This document shows positions 23,907 through 33,134 of a stretch of 64,000 bases of DNA, one piece after another. The translations under genes were made by a program, and so were the position numbers. This DNA is from Sediminicola sp035798135 (GTDB lineage Bacteria; Bacteroidota; Bacteroidia; Flavobacteriales; Flavobacteriaceae): assembly GCA_035798135.1 (NCBI GenBank), contig JAPFBR010000001.1, forward strand, positions 682,001-746,000, in the 5' to 3' direction. Numbering within the stretch: position 1 is the stretch's first letter; every line of letters starts with the position of its first letter. The notes under the pieces were generated by a model, which had not been told where the DNA came from, did not search any database, and saw only the letters and a list, made by a program, of their open reading frames with translations.

Positions 23907-26801
23907 ATGTCAAATTTTCAAGATACTCTAGAAGAGTTTTTTATAGAACAATTAAACTTTGAATATAACGGATTAGAGCTTCCAGCACCAGAAATAGATG
24001 GTAATGAAAATATATTAAACTACACTAAAGAATTTGAAGCACAAGGCGTTGATATTTTGCTTGTTGAATGCAAGGACAGAATTATTGAATTTCAAAAAAA
24101 ACTAATAAAAAATCAAAAAAACCAATTTCCTAATGCCCACTTTTTGTTTGTTTCCAATGATGGGAAAGTATTTGACCTTTACAATAGTTCAATATCTGGT
24201 AATGCAAAAAAAATAACCTATGATGAAATAGGTAGAAATACAAGATTATTTAAAGAGAAATTACAATTTTTTGATGTTACCAATACTAGTGATAGCACAG
24301 AACTACAAATAAATGTTGAAAAAGCATTTGATACAAGTGATAAGATAACTAAGAAGTTTTTTGACAAGTTTAAAAAAATACACGATAAACTACAAAAAGC
24401 AATTACAGGAATAGAAGACAAAAAAGACAAATCTTGGTATGCATCAGTAATGATGAACAGAATAATGTTCATATACTTCCTACAGAAGCATTCAGTAATT
24501 CAGGGCGATACAGATTTTCTATTACAAAAACTAGATGAAGTCAACGCAAATGGAAAGGACTACTACAAAGACTTCCTACTACCTCTTTTCTTTTATGGCT
24601 TTGCAAGAAGAGATGGTCATCCTGAAAAAGAAAAATTTGCAGAACAATATGGTTCTATTCGTTATTTAAATGGGGGTCTTTTTTACCCTCATCATTTAGA
24701 AAAAAAATACACTAAAGACAATCCTAAAAAAGGAATGTATGAAGAGCCTGCACTTCAAACCAAAATTGGTATTAGTGCGAAACTATTAAAAGAAATATTA
24801 GAGTTTCTTAATGGATATACTTGGTATTTAGATAACAGACCAATGAAAGAGGATACAGACATCAACCCAGATGTTTTAGGATATATCTTCGAGAAATACA
24901 TTAACCAAAAAGAATTAGGAGCTTACTATACCAAAGAGGACATTACAGAGTATATCTCTAAAAATACCATTATTCCGTTTATACTTGATAAAATGAGAAC
25001 TAGTGGTTTCGATGCACCCGACCCAAACCCTATGATTACCAATAATGAAGATATTATTGGCGCTGTAGGTAGGTATGTAGATGGTATTACTAATTATAAA
25101 GAAGTTAATTTCCTATACAAAGAGGTATTGTTAGAGCTTTCTGTTCTAGACCCAAGTGTTGGTTCTGGCGCATTTTTATTTGCAGCTTTAAATATATTAT
25201 TGCCTATTTACCAAAAGACTATATTTAGACTAAAAGAGTTTGCGAAAACTGAAAAAGACCAGTGGTTACAAGACACTATCAATACGTTAAGCAAACACGC
25301 AGAAGAGTATTACTTAACCAAGCAAATTATACTTAATAATTTGTATGGAGTAGATATTGTTGAAGAAGCAACAGAGATATGTAAACTACGTTTATTCTTG
25401 CAGTTAGCTTCACACTTACCAGATATTACAAGTATAGAACCATTACCGGACATAGATTTTAATATCTATGCTGGAAACTCTCTTGTAGGCGGTTTAAGTT
25501 GGGAAGATTTAGAAGCTAATTACACCATGGATTTATTTACTTCTGCAAACAGAGATAATATTAAATCTGATATAGAAACACTATCTAAATTAAAAACAGA
25601 ATACAGAGAAGTACAACAAAATGATGATAATGAAGAAGAATTAAATCATCTAAAAAATAATCTTACAACTCTAGAGCACGGAGTAAATACTGAGATTAAA
25701 ATTGGTATAAACAACCCTTTTCATTGGTTTATAGATTTTAGTAAGATTATTAAAAATGGAGGTTTTGATGTAATTATTGGAAATCCACCTTATGTTGAGT
25801 ATTCAAAAATCAAGAAAAAGTATAAAATTGTCAATTACAAAACTATCAAATCAGGCAATATTTACGCCAATTTTATAGAGAGGTCATTGTCAATTTTAAA
25901 CGACAAAAGATACTTAGGGTTTATTGTACAACTCCCTATTGTTTGTACACCCAGAATGAAACCAGTCCAAGACTACTTAGAAAAAAACACTAATTTAAAT
26001 TTATTTTCCTTTTTTGATGATAGACCCGCAAAACTATTTGATGGCTTAGAGCATGTAAGAGCTACTATTTTAATTGCTCAAAATTCTCGTAATGCAGAGA
26101 ATGAAATTTATACAACTACATACAATAGGTGGTACTCAAAAGACAGAGGAGAATTGTTTGACAACTTAAATTACCAAAAGCACAGTATAAAACCAGTACT
26201 TGGAAGTATTGCTAAAATTGGAAATCCAATTGAAACTAAAATTTTTCAAAAGTTGGAACATTTATCAAAATTAGAATCATTTCTTAAAAATGGGGAAGTT
26301 CCAATTTATTATCATGATGCTCCTCAATATTTTGCAAGATTTACTGATTTTGTTCCCTATTTTGAATCTGAAAAGGAAGGAGTTAAACAATCTTCCCATG
26401 TCAAAGATATTAAAATTCAAAAGGATAAATATCACTTTATTCTATGTCTACTAAACTCCAGTCTTTTCTATTGGTGGTTTATAAAAGTTTCTAACTGTAG
26501 AGATTTAACAAAGAGCACTATTCTTAACTTCCCAATTCCAAAAATTAAAAAAAACAGCAATGAGGAATATGTCAAATTGAGCAATCTTCTCATGCATGAC
26601 CTAAAGAAAAATTCGCGACTTAAAGAAGCTATTTACAAAAATACTGGATGGAAAAAATACGATGAATACTATCCAAAGCTTTCATATAGAATTACTAAAG
26701 AAATAGATAACTTGGTTTTATCTGAATATGATTTAGACAAGAAAGCTATAGATTTTATTACAAATTATGATATTAATATCAGATTAGGGAATAATGAGTA
26801 G
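23907..26801 (+). CDS. Eco57I-type adenine methylase, type IIG/defence-like
   Basis: The 964-residue protein is an N6-adenine DNA methyltransferase with extra domains. The SAM-binding motif LDPSVGSGAF lies near residues 413-422, and the catalytic NPPY motif (IIGNPPYVEY) near 624-633. The ELGAYYTKEDI box precedes them (about 335). The C-terminal part (about 700-960) looks like a target-recognition domain with TRD-like LNFPIPKI. At the N-terminus GVDILLVECKDR (D49, E54, K56) resembles a PD-(D/E)xK nuclease strand, so it may be a restriction-modification fusion; this is inference. Its stop overlaps the helicase start by 8 bases. No BREX or DISARM partner genes are nearby. Confidence 0.82.
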   Translation: MSNFQDTLEEFFIEQLNFEYNGLELPAPEIDGNENILNYTKEFEAQGVDILLVECKDRIIEFQKKLIKNQKNQFPNAHFLFVSNDGKVFDLYNSSISGNAKKITYDEIGRNTRLFKEKLQFFDVTNTSDSTELQINVEKAFDTSDKITKKFFDKFKKIHDKLQKAITGIEDKKDKSWYASVMMNRIMFIYFLQKHSVIQGDTDFLLQKLDEVNANGKDYYKDFLLPLFFYGFARRDGHPEKEKFAEQYGSIRYLNGGLFYPHHLEKKYTKDNPKKGMYEEPALQTKIGISAKLLKEILEFLNGYTWYLDNRPMKEDTDINPDVLGYIFEKYINQKELGAYYTKEDITEYISKNTIIPFILDKMRTSGFDAPDPNPMITNNEDIIGAVGRYVDGITNYKEVNFLYKEVLLELSVLDPSVGSGAFLFAALNILLPIYQKTIFRLKEFAKTEKDQWLQDTINTLSKHAEEYYLTKQIILNNLYGVDIVEEATEICKLRLFLQLASHLPDITSIEPLPDIDFNIYAGNSLVGGLSWEDLEANYTMDLFTSANRDNIKSDIETLSKLKTEYREVQQNDDNEEELNHLKNNLTTLEHGVNTEIKIGINNPFHWFIDFSKIIKNGGFDVIIGNPPYVEYSKIKKKYKIVNYKTIKSGNIYANFIERSLSILNDKRYLGFIVQLPIVCTPRMKPVQDYLEKNTNLNLFSFFDDRPAKLFDGLEHVRATILIAQNSRNAENEIYTTTYNRWYSKDRGELFDNLNYQKHSIKPVLGSIAKIGNPIETKIFQKLEHLSKLESFLKNGEVPIYYHDAPQYFARFTDFVPYFESEKEGVKQSSHVKDIKIQKDKYHFILCLLNSSLFYWWFIKVSNCRDLTKSTILNFPIPKIKKNSNEEYVKLSNLLMHDLKKNSRLKEAIYKNTGWKKYDEYYPKLSYRITKEIDNLVLSEYDLDKKAIDFITNYDINIRLGNNE

Positions 26802-29800
26802 CATAATAGACAATAAAAAAGACAATTTATTAGTAACCAAAGTAAATACCTATTTAGACAAAACGGTGTTTAGCTCTATGGCTGTTGGTTATTTTTATCT
26901 AAGTGGTTTTGAAGCAATAAGAGAGAAGCTGCACAAAGTAAAAAACCTAAAATTACTAATTGGTAGTCGTACTAATAATGAGACTATAGAGCAACTAGTA
27001 AAAGGGCATAAAGCACCAGAGTTTATTCAAAGGGCTTTAAAAAAAGAGCAACGTAAATCTAAAAGCCAAAATAAAGATGTCGTTATACATACAAAATATG
27101 AGTATGCGAAAGACTTAACCTTTATGGAGCAGAATGATGATAACCAAGTTGGGCTCTCTGCTTTATGGGAACTTATAAGAGATAATCGAATAGAAATAAG
27201 AGTATATACAAAAGGCTTTTTGCACAGTAAAGCCTATATTTTTGAAGATGATGGCTTAGGCGATGGCATTGCCATTGTTGGTAGCTCTAATTTATCTATT
27301 AGTGGACTAGCAAATAATACAGAACTTAATGTAGAGCTTTCTCACAAAAAAGATATACAAGATGTAAAAAAGTGGTTTGATGATATTTGGGAAAACTCAG
27401 AACCATTTAGCACAGAACTTATGGATATGGTGGAGAGTTCTTGGGTGCAACAGCAAGCAACACCTTTCGAGGTTTATATTAAAACTTTATACAGTTTAAT
27501 TACAGAACGTGTTCAGATTAAAGATCATTTAATTAGTGACAAAAGTGCCTTCGATTTTAGCACATTATATCCTTTTCAACGAGATGCTGTAAATATGGCA
27601 CTCAACAAATTAGAGAATGAAAACATCTCACAAAATGGTGTGTTTATATCAGATGTTGTAGGTCTAGGTAAATCGTATATAGCATTGGCTATAATAAGCT
27701 GGTACTGGTCACAAAAAAGGAAAAGCACCTTGGTGGTTTGCCCTGCTTCTTTAAAACAAATGTGGGAAGATTATAAAGAGCAGTTTCAACTAAATTGTCA
27801 TATTTTATCCTCTAGTGAACTATTATACAAAGATGAAGATCGAAGTTACAACTTAAACGATGAGCCAATTTATGATGGTTATGAGGTTGTAATAATTGAT
27901 GAGGCTCATAACTTTAGAAAACCTAATACTCAGAAATATCAAATATTAGCACCCTACTTAAATGGCAAAAAGGTGGTATTATTAACAGCAACTCCCCAAA
28001 ACAGTAGTGTATGGGATATTTATAATCAAATTAAACTATTTCATCAAAGTGATGTTGCAGATTTGAATATTGCACCAAACAATCTTAAAACCTATTTTGA
28101 AACTTACGAGAACAGTCCTCAGCATATAGCAGAATTGCTGCAAAATTTTGTAATAAGGAGAACAAGAAAAGATATTAAGAATAACCCAAAATATGCTTCT
28201 CTAGAAATTGAATTTCCTAGAAGACGACTTCAAACAATAGAATATGAAATTGATGAGAGTTATGCTTTAAATGGTGAAATATCAATTTATGCCAATTTAG
28301 TTGACAAATTATTTAAACAAAATAGAGATGATAGATATCAATACTCCATTTATGCTCTTACTAGTTATTTAAAACCTGGAAAGATTAATGAAAGAACCTA
28401 TCAGGGATTAAGTCATTTTGGAGATTTAGTAAGGGGCCTTTTAAAAATGCTGTTGTTTAAGCGTTTAGAAAGTTCCGCAGTATCATTTCTTGCTTCATTA
28501 AATAGAATGATAAAAAGGAATGAATCAATACTACGTTCCATTAATGAAAGAGGTCTTGTAATTACAGGCAAATCTAGTCAGTTAGAACTTTTTCTAGATT
28601 CTGATGAAGACGAAGATTTATCTAGATTAAAAGTCACCGAATACCCTATAGATGATTTTAGAAAAGAAGATTTAATAGCAGCTATTTTATTTGATGTAAA
28701 TATTTTAAAAGAAGTACAAAAACTAGTTCAACCAATAGTTGTAAACCAAAAACAAGACACCAAGTTTGAGCAGTTTATTAAAACCGTGATTGAGCCAAAC
28801 AAAAGCAGCAAGATTTTAATTTTCTCAGAATTTACAGAAACTGTGGAATATCTATATAAAAGAACAAAAGCGGTATATCCAGATTTAGAAATTGAGCGCA
28901 TTTCGTCTTCAAAGACTAAAAAGGAGACTAAATTTGATATTGTACGGAGATTTTCACCTATTTCTCAAACAAAAGATGGTATTGGATTAAATGAAATTGA
29001 ACAGGAAATACAAATCTTGTTTACTTCGGATGTTTTAAGTGAAGGACAAAATCTACAAGATTCGCATATTGTTGTAAACTATGATTTCCATTGGAATCCA
29101 GTGAGATTAATACAACGCATTGGTAGAATAGATAGAATTGGGAGTACAGCAAATGAAATAAAAGTTTATAACTTTTTACCAGATGATAATATAGAGCAAG
29201 AACTTGATTTAAGAGGAAGAGTACATAGAAGAATCAATGAAATACATCAAATATTTGGTTCAGATAGTGCCATATTATCTAATGAAGAAGAATTAAATGA
29301 AGATAGTGTATTTTCAATATATTCAGATATGAGTGAAAATATTTTAGATGCAGATGGTGGCATTTCTACAATTTTTGATGAAGCTGAAAAAGTATTGAAT
29401 CAATTAAAAATGGATAATCCAAAAGAGTATAATAGAATTATTAACCTTGAAGATGGTATAAGAACTACAAGGAATTCTAAAAACAAAGGAACTTTTGCAT
29501 TTTTAAAAGCAGGTAATTTAAACCGTTTATATTTTGATGATGGAAAAGAAGGCACTGAAGCTATAGGTGAAATTTTAAGCCTTTTAAAAACAGGTGTTGA
29601 TGAGAATGAAACCGTTGTAATTGATATAAAAGAGCATACCAAAAGACTTGCTCCTATTTATAAAAAATTTAAAGAAGAAATTAAAAAAAGGCAGTTGTTT
29701 TTTAGTGCTTCTAATATTACCAATGAGCAAAAACACTTTCAAACGAGATTAAGAGAATCTTACAATCTATTTAGTGTGAAGAATGAAGCGCTGAGACCAA

Positions 29801-30015
29801 GAATAGACAAGCTAAACAGGATATTTCAGAATGAAATACCGGATTATGCTAAAACAGAATTACGAGTATTAAAAAAGGAAAAACTATCTGATGATTTAAT
29901 GATTGAAGCATTGGAACGGTTAGTTGAAAAAGCACAAATAGAAAAATTTCAAAAACAAGCCGTAGAGATGGATGCATCTTCGATAAAAACTATTTGTAGT
30001 GAGAGCTTAGTTTAG
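26794..30015 (+). CDS. PLD-nuclease/SNF2 helicase fusion
   Basis: This 1073-residue protein combines an N-terminal phospholipase D-type domain with an SF2/SNF2 helicase. The PLD half has HSKAYIFED near residue 142 and GSSNLSISGL about 20 residues later. The helicase has motif I VVGLGKSYIA (about 287), motif II IIDEAHNF (about 367), LLTATPQNSS, and C-terminal motifs LSEGQNLQD and QRIGRIDRIGS (about 774). The last 200 residues are Lys/Glu-rich. Such helicases act as translocases with nuclease or methylase partners in DNA-targeting defence. ATG overlap with the methylase gene shows translational coupling. Confidence 0.88.
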   Translation: MSSIIDNKKDNLLVTKVNTYLDKTVFSSMAVGYFYLSGFEAIREKLHKVKNLKLLIGSRTNNETIEQLVKGHKAPEFIQRALKKEQRKSKSQNKDVVIHTKYEYAKDLTFMEQNDDNQVGLSALWELIRDNRIEIRVYTKGFLHSKAYIFEDDGLGDGIAIVGSSNLSISGLANNTELNVELSHKKDIQDVKKWFDDIWENSEPFSTELMDMVESSWVQQQATPFEVYIKTLYSLITERVQIKDHLISDKSAFDFSTLYPFQRDAVNMALNKLENENISQNGVFISDVVGLGKSYIALAIISWYWSQKRKSTLVVCPASLKQMWEDYKEQFQLNCHILSSSELLYKDEDRSYNLNDEPIYDGYEVVIIDEAHNFRKPNTQKYQILAPYLNGKKVVLLTATPQNSSVWDIYNQIKLFHQSDVADLNIAPNNLKTYFETYENSPQHIAELLQNFVIRRTRKDIKNNPKYASLEIEFPRRRLQTIEYEIDESYALNGEISIYANLVDKLFKQNRDDRYQYSIYALTSYLKPGKINERTYQGLSHFGDLVRGLLKMLLFKRLESSAVSFLASLNRMIKRNESILRSINERGLVITGKSSQLELFLDSDEDEDLSRLKVTEYPIDDFRKEDLIAAILFDVNILKEVQKLVQPIVVNQKQDTKFEQFIKTVIEPNKSSKILIFSEFTETVEYLYKRTKAVYPDLEIERISSSKTKKETKFDIVRRFSPISQTKDGIGLNEIEQEIQILFTSDVLSEGQNLQDSHIVVNYDFHWNPVRLIQRIGRIDRIGSTANEIKVYNFLPDDNIEQELDLRGRVHRRINEIHQIFGSDSAILSNEEELNEDSVFSIYSDMSENILDADGGISTIFDEAEKVLNQLKMDNPKEYNRIINLEDGIRTTRNSKNKGTFAFLKAGNLNRLYFDDGKEGTEAIGEILSLLKTGVDENETVVIDIKEHTKRLAPIYKKFKEEIKKRQLFFSASNITNEQKHFQTRLRESYNLFSVKNEALRPRIDKLNRIFQNEIPDYAKTELRVLKKEKLSDDLMIEALERLVEKAQIEKFQKQAVEMDASSIKTICSESLV

Positions 30016-30022
30016 TCTTAAC

Positions 30023-30790
30023 ATGAAAAACCAATTAAATCAATATGCTGAATTAGCCCATAATATTCTCAATTCAAATTCAAGATTTGTTGCTAACAGG
30101 AAGATTATTGAAAGGATATTTCAATTTGAACAGGAGAATACTTTTCAAATTAGATTGACAGTTATAGATAGTTATTATTCTACTCAAATGAATAAGCGAT
30201 TATTTGGATTGGAGGCAATAGTAAATGAATTGGAAACCTATACAGATGATGATTTAAAGATTCATATTAATAAGTTTCTGAATGAACCAACCAAAGGGGT
30301 AATATTTGATTTGTTTCAGAAAAAATTTGGCATTAATAAACACGGAAAATCACAAAAAAAGGCAATTTCTTTATTGTCAAAGTATTTTTATTTTTTGGTA
30401 AATGGTGAATTTCCTATTTATGATGAATTAGGCAAAGTGTCCTATAAGCTTTTATGTGAGAATGGTTATTTAGAATCTTCAAGTATTAATGAAATTAATT
30501 ATTTCACCAAAATAATCAGTTTAAAATATTCGTCAAATATTCATAGTTTTGAAAAGTTAGATAATTTATTATGGTTAATAGGCAAAATATCTAAAGGAAG
30601 TTTTTCAATTTTGATGAATAAGGAAAAATATCAATCTATCACAAAAAGGGTTAATTTTACTGGCAAGGAATCAAGTAAAGATGTGGATTTAAAAATCAGA
30701 GAATTTATAAAAAATAGTTATCAAAGCTTGGAAATTTTTACAGCTGACGAAAAACATTTTTTAGAATTTGTATTTTCATTGAATAACTAA
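30023..30790 (+). CDS. Third gene of the defence-like operon, unknown
   Basis: This 255-residue, Lys/Phe/Tyr-rich, mostly helical protein starts 7 bases after the helicase stop, so it belongs to the same operon. I do not recognise a domain with certainty. The segment TVIDSYYSTQMNKRLFGLEA followed later by KLDNLLWLIGKISKG near residues 192-206 loosely resembles the edges of a helix-hairpin-helix glycosylase-like fold. No catalytic residue can be named. It is probably a specificity or regulatory subunit of the system. It is the last gene before the right attachment repeat. Confidence 0.6.
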   Translation: MKNQLNQYAELAHNILNSNSRFVANRKIIERIFQFEQENTFQIRLTVIDSYYSTQMNKRLFGLEAIVNELETYTDDDLKIHINKFLNEPTKGVIFDLFQKKFGINKHGKSQKKAISLLSKYFYFLVNGEFPIYDELGKVSYKLLCENGYLESSSINEINYFTKIISLKYSSNIHSFEKLDNLLWLIGKISKGSFSILMNKEKYQSITKRVNFTGKESSKDVDLKIREFIKNSYQSLEIFTADEKHFLEFVFSLNN

Positions 30791-30869
30791 AGAATATAAA
30801 AACAGGCATACAATTCGGATACCCATTAAGTTGACAAGTTTACAAATAGTTGGATTACAGTGAGTTAGT

Positions 30870-30905
30870 GTCCCTGGTTCGAGCCCAGGTGGGACCACAG
30901 AAATT
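30870..30905 (+). repeat. Right attachment repeat (attR), tRNA 3' fragment
   Basis: These 36 bases are identical to 5920-5955. They contain the T-arm, 3' acceptor strand and discriminator of the tRNA but no 5' half, so this is not a functional tRNA. Confidence 0.85.
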
Positions 30906-30906
30906 A

Positions 30907-30940
30907 AATCCAATCTATTTATTTAGGTTGGATTTTTTGT
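30907..30940 (+). terminator. Second copy of the tRNA terminator hairpin
   Basis: An 11-bp stem (30907-30917 / 30924-30934) is followed by T residues. The pairing is kept although the loop and upper stem bases differ from 5957-5989, as expected for host and element versions of the same terminator. Confidence 0.7.
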
Positions 30941-31142
30941 TTTGGGAAAGTATTGGACTTGCAAGGAATAGCAAGAGCATTCGTCTTAGGCTTAATTAAA
31001 TCAGGTTATAGGGTAAATCTTTGATTGAGGGCCTTAATTGGAGGCAACACCATTGCTAAAATTATGAAGGGAAGAAGCAAAAGAGTGCCCAACCTCTTGG
31101 AAAAAATCTTTTGGGAACACCTCAAAGAACATAAAGACCAGC

Positions 31143-31256
31143 ATGGCAATTGCGATCAACATAAGGCTGATGCATATTTTGTCTACGACAATTTTTGTGT
31201 TTGTATACATTGGTTGGTTTTATATCCATGAAGATACTAAAAATCTAGGATTTTAA
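31143..31256 (+). CDS. Possible 37-residue membrane peptide
   Basis: The frame MAIAINIRLMHILSTTIFVF continues with VYIGWFYIHEDTKNLGF. It looks like one membrane helix with a charged tail. It has no clear upstream ribosome site and could equally be the end of a lost host gene. The 460 bases between the attachment repeat and the next gene hold nothing else I can support. Confidence 0.25.
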   Translation: MAIAINIRLMHILSTTIFVFVYIGWFYIHEDTKNLGF

Positions 31257-31355
31257 CAAATATTTAAGAGTTTGAATCTCTATAGGACCAAGATCATAAA
31301 AGACACCAAAATTGTTGATGGGCCATGGACAAAGTGGACTAAAGCAGATTAGCTT

Positions 31356-32138
31356 TTATCTAAATATAATCAAGACGGCCCCTATGGCGGTCAAAATTAA
31401 GATCATTTTTCGATAGAATTCATCTTTTATAATTTTCACCAATCGGATGCCCACAAATAGACCCAACAGGATTCCGGGCAATAGTTTGAGGTTTATACTT
31501 AGAGTTTCCAGGGTAATGGTTTCCCAAACAAAAATGTGAATGGGAAGCTTAAAGAGGTTGACAATAAAAAATAACCAGGCCGCAGTGCCTATGAATTCAT
31601 TCTTGGGAAGGCGCATCGCCAAAAAGAAGATGTTGGAAAAAGCCCCTGCCAAATTCCCGATCATGGTAGTAAAACCCGCCAATATTCCAATGAACCCTCC
31701 AAAAGCCCAGTGGGAGGGTACCGTTTTAGACTTTTTTTGATCCCACCAATACATCATCAGCACACTGCCTATAATTATGACGGCCATCCCAATTTTAAAG
31801 AGCTTTGGGGGCAGGTCCTTGCCAATAAAAACACCTATAACTACGCCAATGATCATCCATGGCAGCAATCGGATAATATAGCGCCATTGGGTATGTTTGT
31901 GGTAATGGATCACGGCGTAGATATCACCTACAACCAAAAGGGGGACCAACAAGCCTGTAGATTCCTTGGCACCAAAGGCAAGGGCCATTAGGGTAACATT
32001 GATGATGGCAATTCCTTTGATGCCCGCTTTGGAGAGTCCTATCACGCAGGCCGCAGTAAAAGCGAGGATCCATGCGGTGGTGGTTACATCCATGGTAGAG
32101 GGCAGGATCATAATTGAGGTTTGAGGCACATCAAACAA
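31356..32138 (-). CDS. Sulfite exporter TauE/SafE family permease
   Basis: This 260-residue inner-membrane protein has about eight hydrophobic helices. It shows the TauE/SafE repeat pattern: AACVIGLSKAGIKGIAIINV near the N-terminus and a matching GFIGILAGFTTMIGNLAGAF in the second half. Members export sulfite, sulfonates or similar anions; the substrate here cannot be read. An upstream 5' segment (about residues 1-15) may not be translated, since the family usually starts close to the first helix. Confidence 0.85.
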   Translation of the reverse strand: MFDVPQTSIMILPSTMDVTTTAWILAFTAACVIGLSKAGIKGIAIINVTLMALAFGAKESTGLLVPLLVVGDIYAVIHYHKHTQWRYIIRLLPWMIIGVVIGVFIGKDLPPKLFKIGMAVIIIGSVLMMYWWDQKKSKTVPSHWAFGGFIGILAGFTTMIGNLAGAFSNIFFLAMRLPKNEFIGTAAWLFFIVNLFKLPIHIFVWETITLETLSINLKLLPGILLGLFVGIRLVKIIKDEFYRKMILILTAIGAVLIIFR

Positions 32139-32217
32139 AAATAGCCGAAAAATAATGAACAGGTAAGTACCTTTTAAATTAACGGAGAATCAAACTAGAG
32201 GCTGATATGCTGATGTG

Positions 32218-33030
32218 TCAGTTGGTGCCAAAGGCCCAATTGGTGAATTTTGGGAAGACCTTGGCCCAAGTCTTTAAATTGTGCTTTCCCCCTTCCAATT
32301 CCACATAGGTAATATCGCCAGGGAAGGAGTAGCCCTTTTCTTTAAGTTCTTTGATAACGTCAGTGGTATCGTCTATAGAATCTATAATGCCATTGTTATT
32401 GCGGTCTGCGGACTCATCCTCTGTTCCGCATTGGAACCAAAATTTTAGGTGGGGATTAAAGCTTCCCTTTTTAACTACATCCAGTACTATACGGCTCCTA
32501 TCCGCAACATCGTTAACTGTATATGCTTTGTTGCGCCACCAAAATGATCCGCTAAAGACGCCTACTTTTCCAAAATATTGAGCATTGTTGTATACGATAT
32601 CAAAGGCGGATAATCCACCTAATGACATCCCACAATACACCCAATCTTGGGCATCTTGGGAAACCTTAAATTCTGACCTTAAAAATGGAATGAATTCCTC
32701 TATTAAAAATTTTGAATAGTTAACGGCCTTGGCGCCGCGGCCCTTGAAATCTGGGGTAGATGCCGTGCCGTATTCTTGGATTCGATTGCTATTGGCCTCA
32801 ATGCCAACATAAACGAAGGGTTTACCCGTTTTAGAAGAAAATGCGGTAGGCAGGGTTTTCTCCAGCTCCAAATTCACAAAATCCTGGCCATCATTCATCA
32901 ATAAAACAGGGAAGAGCTTTTCAGAATCCTTGTATTGAGGGGGGGCAACCAATCTAAAAGTAACCTTTCTACCCAAATATTTTGAATATAGATTTCCTTT
33001 TAAGCCGACAAATTCACTTTCAAAATGCAT
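32218..33030 (-). CDS. Esterase-fold alpha/beta hydrolase (minus-strand member of amidoligase cluster)
   Basis: This 270-residue protein is of the enterochelin-esterase-like alpha/beta hydrolase group. The nucleophile elbow is YCGMSLGGLSAFD, with the Ser in GMSLG; the acid region is FQCGTEDESAD; the His is in EGGKHNLKTW. The start is set at MHFESEFVGL (33030), since the 19 residues further upstream are Cys-rich and unlike the family. It is divergent from the next hydrolase gene (104-bp gap) and probably belongs to the same metabolic cluster. Substrate unknown. Confidence 0.82.
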   Translation of the reverse strand: MHFESEFVGLKGNLYSKYLGRKVTFRLVAPPQYKDSEKLFPVLLMNDGQDFVNLELEKTLPTAFSSKTGKPFVYVGIEANSNRIQEYGTASTPDFKGRGAKAVNYSKFLIEEFIPFLRSEFKVSQDAQDWVYCGMSLGGLSAFDIVYNNAQYFGKVGVFSGSFWWRNKAYTVNDVADRSRIVLDVVKKGSFNPHLKFWFQCGTEDESADRNNNGIIDSIDDTTDVIKELKEKGYSFPGDITYVELEGGKHNLKTWAKVFPKFTNWAFGTN

Positions 33031-33134
33031 TTTTTCTTCTAAGGGTCTGCAAGTATAGCAATTACTTAAAAAACCATTGCAATACACGCAAGATTGTTCG
33101 GGTATTTTAACATTTTTAAAGTATATTTAACTCT

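Larger units (their letters stand above)
5920..30905. mobile_element. Integrative island in the 3' end of the tRNA-CAT gene
   Basis: The region is bounded by a 36-bp perfect direct repeat (5920-5955 and 30870-30905) that contains the 3' end of the tRNA. A tyrosine recombinase gene lies just inside the left end. This is the classic layout of an element that integrates site-specifically into a tRNA 3' end and rebuilds the tRNA with its own sequence. Cargo includes a KAP NTPase, proteases, putative toxins, phage-like recombination genes and a restriction/defence-like operon. I see no relaxase, coupling protein, conjugation, capsid or terminase gene. It is therefore a non-conjugative genomic island, a satellite-like element or the remains of larger ones. 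Internal integrase remnants suggest repeated insertions at the same site. Confidence 0.85.

Noticed and set aside
23907..30790. BREX or DISARM system
   Set aside because: The methylase and PLD/helicase parts are reminiscent, but pglZ, brxC, drmA and drmB are absent here.
30870..30905. Second tRNA gene
   Set aside because: Only the T-arm and 3' acceptor strand are present; no D-arm, anticodon arm or 5' acceptor.
5920..30905. Integrative conjugative element or prophage
   Set aside because: No relaxase, type IV secretion, capsid, portal or terminase gene could be found in the span.
31025..31231. 68-codon plus-strand frame behind the right attachment repeat
   Set aside because: It starts at a TTG in the middle of an open run and has no recognisable domain; possibly the decayed end of a host gene.
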